A DNA stretch of 20,360 nt from Caldithrix sp. GTDB lineage: Bacteria; KSB1; UBA2214; DYKH01. Each line of letters begins with the position of its first letter. Positions within the stretch are counted from its first letter, which is position 1. Made by a program: the position numbers and the translations under genes. The notes beneath the pieces were generated by a model. The model saw nothing but the letters and a program-made list of their open reading frames with translations. It did no database searches and was not told the origin of the DNA. This document shows positions 7,589-13,486 of the stretch, piece after piece. Location: contig DYKH01000098.1 in assembly GCA_020722685.1 (NCBI GenBank), positions 1 to 20,360 on the forward strand, given 5' to 3'.

Positions 7589-7874
7589 GAAGATCTGCGA
7601 ATTTATTTTGCCGGTACGAAAATTATTCGCAGCATTCCTGCCTCTTGCCGCTGTACCCCTCCCGCTCCTACTGATTTGTTCTGCTGCTTTTCAAAGCAAG
7701 TCCCTGCATTAAGAATCCCAAGCCTGCTTTCCGCAAACTTTACCTCAACGCTAATCGATTCTGCTTTTATTCTTTGATACACAGTCCTGTTTTCTTCAGC
7801 CAAACATCGACGCCTGGCATCAATTTTGTGATGGCGGAGGGCGTGAGCAAAAGCCGCCTACGCCGGAGGATACC
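7589..7874. other. Intergenic region with no supported gene
   Basis: Together with the hairpin before it this is a 329-base gap. Short open frames on both strands (such as 7603-7803 reverse) lack ribosome sites and recognisable motifs. The 3' end holds overlapping short complementary pairs (GGCGG 7833 with CCGCC 7854; GGCGT 7840 with ACGCC 7860) just before the GGAGGA ribosome site at 7865, so alternative leader hairpins are possible. TGGCATCAATTTTGTG at 7815-7830 is a weak sigma54-like match that lacks the -12 GC. Confidence 0.5.
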
Positions 7875-8246
7875 ATGGGAAAACGAATCAGCGCCTTGCT
7901 GGCGAGAATAGCATTCTTTATCAACCACTGGACTCTGGAGCTGCAAGCCTATCCGAACCCCTTCAAGCGGCAGACCAATTTAAGAATCAAGCTAGCGCGG
8001 GACTGGGAAATTGCCGATCTGTCTTTTAGGATCTACAATCTGCCGGGGCAAGTGGTCAAAACCTTTCACCCACCAATGACCACTGATCGGGAAATCACCT
8101 TGACCTGGGACGGGCGCAACGACTTGAACCGGATGCTTGCCATCGGCAATTATCTGTTAGTCTGGACGACTCTTGAGCACAGACATACCATCAAGCCTTT
8201 GCTGATAAAAAGTGACATAGACCTCACAGGTCTCGGAGACCTGTGA
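7875..8246 (+). CDS. Orphan FlgD-Ig-like sorting domain protein
   Basis: 123-residue frame that contains little more than one C-terminal sorting domain. YPNPFK is at 26-31, followed by FRIYNLPGQVVKTF, LTWDGRNDLNRMLAIGNYLL and a final beta strand. The first 20 residues (GKRISALLARIAFFINHW) are weakly hydrophobic and not a clear signal peptide. A strong GGAGGA lies five bases before ATG 7875, so it could be translated. Its last eight residues and stop codon are provided by the palindrome at 8218, so the native 3' end has been altered or the repeat landed there. It could be a remnant of a larger surface protein that lost its N-terminal part, or a real small protein. The next gene starts 33 bases after its stop. 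Confidence 0.5.
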   Translation: MGKRISALLARIAFFINHWTLELQAYPNPFKRQTNLRIKLARDWEIADLSFRIYNLPGQVVKTFHPPMTTDREITLTWDGRNDLNRMLAIGNYLLVWTTLEHRHTIKPLLIKSDIDLTGLGDL

Positions 8247-8251
8247 GGTTT
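8218..8251. repeat. Nested palindrome family, copy 2
   Basis: TAGACCTCACAGGTCTC, one G, then GAGACCTGTGAGGTTT. The arms pair almost fully; the only outer deviation is T for C, which allows a G-U pair. Relative to copy 1, one base of the left arm (G to C) and its partner in the right arm (C to G) changed together, so pairing is kept. The right arm supplies the TGA stop of the orphan sorting-domain frame. No T-run follows. Confidence 0.88.
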
Positions 8252-8279
8252 GACCGACAACAGAACCGAGGAGGACGCT

Positions 8280-10376
8280 ATGAGAAAGCAAACCTTCATT
8301 TCGATCTTGGCAGCCATTCTCGTCTTGGCTGCCGCCGAGCAATCGGCTTTCGCCATCGGCGCACTCTTTTCCCGACCGCTCAACAGCCAGTTGACTTACA
8401 ACAAAGTTTGGATCAAAACCGTGGACGCCCGCGTGGACATCAACGGCCAGATCGCCGTCACTTACGTGGATCAAACCTTCAAAAGCGAAATGGGAGTCAC
8501 GGTGGAAGCTGTCTGGGTTTTCCCATTGCCGGAAGACGCCGTGATGGTGGAGCTTTACTACTGGTTCAACGGCCAGCGTTACAAAGGCGCCATCCGCGAG
8601 GCACGAGAGGCGCGCGATGAGTACAATCGGCAAATACGGCAGCAGATCGATCCGGCGCTGCTGGAGTACCTGGGCAACAACCTATTCAAGCTGAGCATCG
8701 CCCCGATCAATCCCTACAGCGACGTGCGCACCGAGATCACCTACGTGCAGCTTTTGCCCTACGAATTCGGCGCCATCGACTATACCTTTTTGCTCAAGTC
8801 GGTGGAGTTGTCGCCCAAGCCGCTCACCAGAGTGTCGGTGACCGGCAAGCTGGAAACGCAGACGGCCATCAAGTATCTTCGCTCCGTCAGTCACGGCACT
8901 TCTACGGACATGCAGATCACCAAGATCAACGAGCAAAAGTACCAGTTCACCTTTGGCGACGAAAACTTTTTGCCGGATAAAGACCTGCTGTTGGAATACG
9001 AGACCTACCGCGATCAGGTGGACGTGAACGTGATCCGCTACACGCCCACGCCGGATGACTCGATCGGCAGCGATTCCTTTTACGCCATCTGGATCACTCC
9101 GCCGGACAGCATTCCCGGCGAAGAGGTCATTCCCAAGAAAATCATTTTCACCGCCGACGTTTCGTCCAGCATGGAGGGCTTGCGCATCGAACAGCTCAAG
9201 GCGGCGTTGATGGCTTTTCTCGACAACCTCTCGCCCATCGACCAATTCAACATCATCACCTTTGGCACCGGCATTGTGCCTTTCAGGCCGGATTTGGTGC
9301 CAGCAACGCAGGAAGAAATTCAAGCCGCCAAAACTTTTGTCATCGACATTGGCGCTGTGGGGTTGACCAACATCAACGAGGCCATGAGGCAATCGCTGCT
9401 GCAATCCTTTTCCGACGGCTTTGCCAACATGATCGTCTTCATCACCGACGGCTATCCCACCTGGGGCGAGACCTTTGTTCCCAACATTCTCGCCAACATC
9501 AAAAGCTACAACAGCCAAAACGTCAGCATTTTCCCCTTTGGCGTAGGCGAAGACGTGAGTGAGCCCTTGCTGCTGCAAATGGCTACGGAAAACGGCGGCT
9601 ATGCCACATTTATCGACAAGGATGCTGACATTGCCAAAATCGTCGGCAATCACTTCCAGCGCATTTCCAAGCCCATCGTGACCGATTTGGAGATAAAAAT
9701 CGACGGACTGGTGACATCGGACAAATATCCGCGTCCGCTATCGGATTTGTTCTGGGGCAACCAGGTGACGCAGCTCGGCATTTACATGAACTCCGGGACC
9801 TATCCGGTTTTTCTCACCGGCAAGGTGCGAGGCCAGCAGGTCAGCTTTCAGTCCACGGCCGATTTTTCCAACGTGCCGGGCGGACATCGTTTTGTGCCGC
9901 GACTGTGGGCCAAAGCCAAGATCGACTACCTGATGGATCAAATCGCCATCTACGGCGAGCGACCGGAGTTGAAGAATCAAGTCATCGAGCTGTCCTTGAA
10001 ATTCCAGATTCTCACTCCCTACACCGCCTTTTATGCGGACCCGAACACCTCCGTCAAGACGGACGAGCCGGCTCAACTGCCGGAAGGTTTTGTCCTGCAC
10101 CAAAACTATCCCAATCCCTTCAATCCGGAAACTACCATCCGTTACGAGCTGCCCGGCAGCGGCTTTGTGACGGTCAAAGTATTTGACATTACCGGTCGCT
10201 TAGTGAAAGTGCTGGTGAGCGGCTGGCAAACGTCTGGAACGCAAGACACCATCTGGGATGGAACCGATTTCGACGGCAACTTGGTGGCGGCGGGGATTTA
10301 CATTTGCCAAGTCGAATTCATCGGTGAGGATGGGAGAAAGCTGGTGCAGAGTAGGAAGATGAGTTTGGTGAAATGA
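8280..10376 (+). CDS. VIT/von Willebrand A domain surface protein with sorting domain
   Basis: Exported protein of 698 residues resembling inter-alpha-trypsin-inhibitor heavy-chain-like (VIT + vWA) proteins. The signal peptide is 1-25 (ends SAFA). The VIT domain is about 27-165 (TYVDQTFKS, VWVFPLPEDAVM, KGAIREAREARDEYN). The vWA domain is about 285-460 with an intact metal-ion adhesion site: DVSSS (D293, S295, S297), T363 in GLTN and D390 in TDG. A helical segment ending ILTPYTAFYADPN, typical of this family, follows at about 555-595. The sorting domain starts at YPNPFN 610-615 and ends KMSLVK. GAGGAGG five bases before ATG 8280 fixes the start; a longer frame from 8250 lacks a ribosome site and begins in the palindrome. 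A copy of the nested palindrome starts four bases after the stop. A role in metal-dependent adhesion or protein binding at the cell surface is inferred. Confidence 0.9.
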   Translation: MRKQTFISILAAILVLAAAEQSAFAIGALFSRPLNSQLTYNKVWIKTVDARVDINGQIAVTYVDQTFKSEMGVTVEAVWVFPLPEDAVMVELYYWFNGQRYKGAIREAREARDEYNRQIRQQIDPALLEYLGNNLFKLSIAPINPYSDVRTEITYVQLLPYEFGAIDYTFLLKSVELSPKPLTRVSVTGKLETQTAIKYLRSVSHGTSTDMQITKINEQKYQFTFGDENFLPDKDLLLEYETYRDQVDVNVIRYTPTPDDSIGSDSFYAIWITPPDSIPGEEVIPKKIIFTADVSSSMEGLRIEQLKAALMAFLDNLSPIDQFNIITFGTGIVPFRPDLVPATQEEIQAAKTFVIDIGAVGLTNINEAMRQSLLQSFSDGFANMIVFITDGYPTWGETFVPNILANIKSYNSQNVSIFPFGVGEDVSEPLLLQMATENGGYATFIDKDADIAKIVGNHFQRISKPIVTDLEIKIDGLVTSDKYPRPLSDLFWGNQVTQLGIYMNSGTYPVFLTGKVRGQQVSFQSTADFSNVPGGHRFVPRLWAKAKIDYLMDQIAIYGERPELKNQVIELSLKFQILTPYTAFYADPNTSVKTDEPAQLPEGFVLHQNYPNPFNPETTIRYELPGSGFVTVKVFDITGRLVKVLVSGWQTSGTQDTIWDGTDFDGNLVAAGIYICQVEFIGEDGRKLVQSRKMSLVK

Positions 10377-10380
10377 GAAC

Positions 10381-10413
10381 AGACCTCAAAGGTCTTGGAG
10401 ACCTTTGAGGTTT
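10381..10413. repeat. Nested palindrome family, copy 3
   Basis: AGACCTCAAAGGTCT, TGG, then AGACCTTTGAGGTTT. The position that is G-C in copy 1 and C-G in copy 2 is A-T here, again with both partners changed. One terminal C-to-T change leaves a possible G-U pair. It lies four bases after the VIT/vWA stop and almost touches the sorting-domain tail fragment that starts about 10418. Confidence 0.88.
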
Positions 10414-10417
10414 ACTT

Positions 10418-10517
10418 GTGTACTTGCTCGCCGCTGGCAGTTACGTATGCCAAATCGAAACCACTGGCAAGAGATGGGGAAAGCTGGTGAAGTCAAAACA
10501 TGAGCTTGGTGAGATAG
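10418..10517 (+). pseudogene. Degenerate 3' tail of a sorting-domain gene
   Basis: Translation in the first frame gives LLAAGSYVCQIETTGKRWGKL, which aligns with the end of the neighbouring sorting domain (LVAAGIYICQVEFIGEDGRKL). After AAGTCAAAAC the match moves to another frame, where ATG 10500 reads MSLVR then TAG, as in the KMSLVR ends of intact copies. So about 30 terminal residues survive with one frameshift and nothing upstream. It is a relic, probably left by a duplication or deletion between sorting-domain genes, and it starts next to palindrome copy 3. Confidence 0.75.
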
Positions 10518-10533
10518 GAGTTGTGAGTCGCGG

Positions 10534-11208
10534 CTATTTCAGTTTTATAAGATGTTCGAACTTTTCATTCTCCATCAATTCATATGGATATTCAACCTGA
10601 ACCGGGCTGATTCCATGAATCAAATTGACATTTCTTGATTGGTTGGTTTCTAAATAACTTGCAATAAAGCCAAAGCCCCAAATACGGATTTTGAAAAGAT
10701 GCTTTGGTGTCGGAAAAGTGAGTTTTGTTCCAATTATGCTGCAATCAAGCTTTTGCGCTTCGCTACGATAAATTATCGTACCGTCATCTTTCATTGCATC
10801 CATGCAAATATAAAGGCATTTGGCATAATTGCCAAAAATTACGCTTTCTGAAATGTCCCATACAAAGTCACAATAAAACAAACTTTGACTCCCATGTGAA
10901 CGATATTTCTGTACACCGTACCACCTAATATGATCTACTGGAACGTAGGAAGGTGCGGGCATTGGAAAATTCCTCCATCTTTTAAGGCTGTCAGGAGGGA
11001 TTGTCCGATTGTCGATTATCAAGTTTTCGTCAAGATCCGGAAGCGGTTCTGCCACTGGAGGTTTGTAGGCTAAAGATGAGGAAGGCGAATGACTAGAAGA
11101 ATAGCTTGCTAAAGCAGGGGCATTGGGCGCTTTTGTTGAGTTGGACTCACAGCTTAATAACATTACAACAAATCCCAATACCATAACAAACACATTAATC
11201 GTCTTCAT
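10534..11208 (-). CDS. Hypothetical lipoprotein, reverse strand, AT-rich
   Basis: 224-residue protein that I do not recognise. The N-terminus MKTINVFVMVLGFVVMLLSC20 is a good lipoprotein signal with LLSC lipobox, so the mature protein is predicted to be lipid-anchored. A Ser/Pro/Ala-rich linker (about 23-60) leads to a globular part with aromatic-rich strands (HIRWYGVQKY, SLFYCDFVWDIS, IRIWGFGFIASYLE) and four further Cys residues. There is no YPNPFN domain. It is the only minus-strand gene seen in the window and is visibly more AT-rich than its neighbours, which suggests separate acquisition. It lies between two degenerate sorting-domain tails. The ribosome site is weak (GAGCAG about 8-9 bases before ATG). 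It could instead be an envelope protein of a mobile cargo region. Confidence 0.7.
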   Translation of the reverse strand: MKTINVFVMVLGFVVMLLSCESNSTKAPNAPALASYSSSHSPSSSLAYKPPVAEPLPDLDENLIIDNRTIPPDSLKRWRNFPMPAPSYVPVDHIRWYGVQKYRSHGSQSLFYCDFVWDISESVIFGNYAKCLYICMDAMKDDGTIIYRSEAQKLDCSIIGTKLTFPTPKHLFKIRIWGFGFIASYLETNQSRNVNLIHGISPVQVEYPYELMENEKFEHLIKLK

Positions 11209-11340
11209 ATTGCGCTGCTCATTATTTAATTCGTGACGGGATTAAGAAAGGTGGCAGTTTATTACTATAGCAAAGTAAGAAATGTGCGGAAAAAGGGAAA
11301 GAGCTATTTTCGTAACAGTTCAGCCCCTGTCAAAAATGAA

Positions 11341-11439
11341 TGTCATTCTCCGACCGAAGGGAGGAATCTTTTACAGCGGGAACTTGGACATTTAGCAGAT
11401 ATTTCGCTATACAGATTTCTCGCTCCGCTCGAAATGACA
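11341..11439. mobile_element. MITE-like 99-bp element with imperfect inverted ends
   Basis: The left end begins TGTCATTCTCCGACC and continues to GAGGAATCT; the right end reads AGATTTCTCGCTCCGCTCG then AAATGACA. The outer TGTCATT/AATGACA and inner GGAATCT/AGATTTC sections are inverted complements with mismatches between them. The centre includes ACAGCGGGAACTTGGACATT. From memory, this matches a style of short dispersed hairpin repeat seen in many bacterial genomes ('GTCATTC...GAATCT ... AGATTTCTCGCTCCGCTCGAAATGAC'). It has no coding capacity. It lies in the 339-base gap between the lipoprotein start and the sorting-domain relic; nothing else is evident in that gap. Confidence 0.75.
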
Positions 11440-11547
11440 ACGGACCTGAACTGCTACCTATTTTCAATACTCGATTTGGCAAGCACTTGGCAAGGTAAAT
11501 GTGTGACGCTTACGTTACCGCCGAGCGATACGAATGTCAATTCCTAG

Positions 11548-11778
11548 AAGCTGCCCACCACCGGCTTTGTGACGGTCAAGGTCTTTGACATTACCGGTCG
11601 CTTGGTAAAAGTGTTGGTGAGTGGCTGGCAAACGGCGGGCACGCAAAACACCATCTGGGATGGCAGGGATTTCGATGGCAATTTGGTGGCTGCGGGCATT
11701 TACATTTGCCAAGTCGAATTCACGGGCGCAGATGGGAAAAAGATGGTGCTGAGTAGGAAGATGAGTTTAGTGCGATAG
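11548..11778 (+). pseudogene. Sorting-domain relic, duplicate of the VIT/vWA 3' end
   Basis: Codes KLPTTGFVTVKVFDITGR... to KMSLVR, i.e. the last about 75 residues of a sorting domain without the YPNPFN part. An in-frame TAG lies directly before it (11545) and there is no ribosome site or start that would give a sensible protein. By hand alignment about 195 of 228 bases are identical to 10149-10376 of the VIT/vWA gene, closer than any other pair I compared in the window. It is best read as the remaining 3' end of a former paralogous gene. The reading frame itself is intact, so the loss may be recent or the segment may serve as a donor for gene conversion. Confidence 0.8.
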
Positions 11779-11861
11779 AACCCTGTCCTTGCCGTGCGTG
11801 AAATGGCCTTTTTGCCTCACAACTCTGCAAACAGCCATCAAAAACTAAAAGGAGCCAGCAG

Positions 11862-12434
11862 GTGTTTATGCGAATCATGAAAATGACCTTACTTTTTGTC
11901 ATCTACTTTATCAGCTTCTCACAAGGTCAGACGATTCAATTCGCCCGCGAAAAGATAACCATCGAAATTCACAACGATCATTGCCGACTGGTTGGAGAAT
12001 ACTTGTTCAAGAACAGCGCTGACCGATTATTTCAAGGCTCTTTGTATTATCCCGTCAGCAAAACGAATTCACCTTTCCCACACTTTTTCAAAGTCACGGA
12101 AGCAGATGAAAACCAAGTTTCGTTCACCCTTGGCAAGGATGGCATTATTTTTCCGATTTATGTTGCGGCACACGACTCGACTCGTTACTGCGTGGAATAT
12201 CATCAACGAACGCCCGATCATTTCTTCGAATACATATTGACCACGACGAAATTTTGGGGCCAGCCGTTAGTAGCGGCCGATTTTCTGATTTATGTTCCGG
12301 AGGAATTCCGTTTGCTATCTCTTTCACTGGATTCCGATAAGAGCCTCAAGGCTGAAAATGGAGTCACCCATTACATTCACAGGGAGGCATTCCTGCCGGA
12401 AAAGAATTTAACTCTTAGCTGGGAGGACAAATAG
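11862..12434 (+). CDS. Small exported VIT-like protein
   Basis: 190-residue exported protein of unknown function (188 from ATG 11868). A signal peptide covers about the first 22 residues (LLFVIYFISFSQG, before QTIQF). The rest is a beta-rich domain: ITIEIHNDHCRLVGEYLFKN, LFQGSLYYPV, FEYILTTTKFWGQPL and finally EAFLPEKNLTLSWE. The last motif resembles ENFLPDKDLLLEYE at the end of the VIT region of the larger neighbour at 8280, and the strand order is similar, so I read it as a free-standing VIT-like domain without vWA or sorting domain (inference). AAGGAG at 11849-11854 supports GTG 11862 (seven bases) or ATG 11868 (thirteen). One base separates its stop from the next gene, so the two are cotranscribed and coupled. 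Confidence 0.72.
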   Translation: MFMRIMKMTLLFVIYFISFSQGQTIQFAREKITIEIHNDHCRLVGEYLFKNSADRLFQGSLYYPVSKTNSPFPHFFKVTEADENQVSFTLGKDGIIFPIYVAAHDSTRYCVEYHQRTPDHFFEYILTTTKFWGQPLVAADFLIYVPEEFRLLSLSLDSDKSLKAENGVTHYIHREAFLPEKNLTLSWEDK

Positions 12435-12435
12435 A

Positions 12436-13470
12436 ATGAAATCCCTAAGACTTTTCCTCTTTTATTGCCTCATTCTCTTTGCAGCAGGGTCTGCTTGGGC
12501 AAATCCTGTTGTGGTGCACTATTTCAGCGAGCTGACATTTGATTCTACCAAATGGATTTTAGAGATGAGGTGTCCATTTGGGGAGCAATTGAATCTGAAT
12601 GGCTGGTATCTGTCTTCCAAGACTCACAAGGCTTCCTTCAAGCAAGGCCTAACTCTCGACAGCCTTTTGGTGATAAGACAGGACAGTATGTCAAGTCAGT
12701 TCTTCATAAATCCAGATGGAGATGAAATCCAATTGTGTGAACCGGATTCGTCGCCACGAGATTGGCTATTCTTTGGGAATGATGAGCGCAGTATGATACC
12801 ATCTCCTAAACAAGGTCAGAGCATATGTATGTTCGAAGCTGGCGATGTCGTTTATCTTGATAACTCGCCGACGATCGGACAGCCTAACGACACTCTGAAC
12901 GCGATGGGAAATATACTTGGTAGAGTTACGAATCTTTCCGGTTTGCCGTTGGACGGCGTACGGGTCTTCCGAGACTATAATTTAATAGCCACAACGGACA
13001 GTTCGGGCTACTTTTTTTTGCGAAATTTAGCTTGCCGCGTTCATTTATGGTTTGAACGGGAGAACTACCAATCAGAATATCTGGGCGTCCAAGTTTACCC
13101 TGAGAGTACAGTCACCGTTCCCATTACGATGGACGTTATCCAAGCCGTAAATGGCGGAACTGCGAGCGAGACACCGGGAGAATATCAGCTCATCGGCAAT
13201 TATCCGAACCCGTTCAATGCGGAAACCAAAATCGGTTATGAGCTGCCAAGCGAAGGGGAGGTTGCGCTGAAAATCTATGACATCACCGGAAAATTGGTCA
13301 AGACTTTGGCCAATGAAAAGCAGAGAGCCGGTTTTCACGACGCCTTTTGGGATGGCACAGATTCGAACCGGAGACCGGTCGCTTCGGGGATTTATATTTG
13401 CCGGATCGAATTCATAGGTGCAGAGGGGAAAAAGCTGGTGCAGAATAAAAAGATGAGTTTAGTTAAATAG
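12436..13470 (+). CDS. Exported protein with lamin-tail-like and CarboxypepD-like domains plus sorting domain
   Basis: 344-residue surface protein. Signal peptide 1-22 (ends SAWA). Residues about 23-140 form a beta domain with ILEMRCPFGEQLNLNGWYLSS, which recalls lamin-tail (LTD) domains (assignment weak). Residues about 158-230 look like a carboxypeptidase-regulatory-like domain (GRVTNLSGLPLDGVRVFRD ... TTDSSGYFFLRNL). The sorting domain begins at YPNPFN 256-261 and ends KMSLVK. GGGAGGA inside the preceding gene, eight bases before ATG 12436, together with the one-base gap, indicates coupling with the VIT-like gene. The second VIT/vWA gene follows after 16 bases, so 11862-16264 is a likely three-gene operon. 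No enzyme signature was seen; adhesion or matrix binding is a guess. Confidence 0.85.
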   Translation: MKSLRLFLFYCLILFAAGSAWANPVVVHYFSELTFDSTKWILEMRCPFGEQLNLNGWYLSSKTHKASFKQGLTLDSLLVIRQDSMSSQFFINPDGDEIQLCEPDSSPRDWLFFGNDERSMIPSPKQGQSICMFEAGDVVYLDNSPTIGQPNDTLNAMGNILGRVTNLSGLPLDGVRVFRDYNLIATTDSSGYFFLRNLACRVHLWFERENYQSEYLGVQVYPESTVTVPITMDVIQAVNGGTASETPGEYQLIGNYPNPFNAETKIGYELPSEGEVALKIYDITGKLVKTLANEKQRAGFHDAFWDGTDSNRRPVASGIYICRIEFIGAEGKKLVQNKKMSLVK

Positions 13471-13486
13471 CGAGGAGAGATTGGCC

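Noticed and set aside
7524..7803. Short open frames in the gap after the DUF5683-like gene
   Set aside because: Overlap with the hairpin, no ribosome site, no recognisable motif.
8682..9653. Long reverse open frame (323 codons)
   Set aside because: It is antisense to the VIT/vWA gene, whose forward frame shows MIDAS motifs and a sorting domain.
3638..10413. CRISPR-like reading of the palindromic repeats
   Set aside because: Copies are kilobases apart, with no regular spacers and no cas genes.
11233..11547. Forward open frame of 104 codons
   Set aside because: Its middle is the translation of the MITE-like hairpin element, it has no ribosome site, and no domain is visible.
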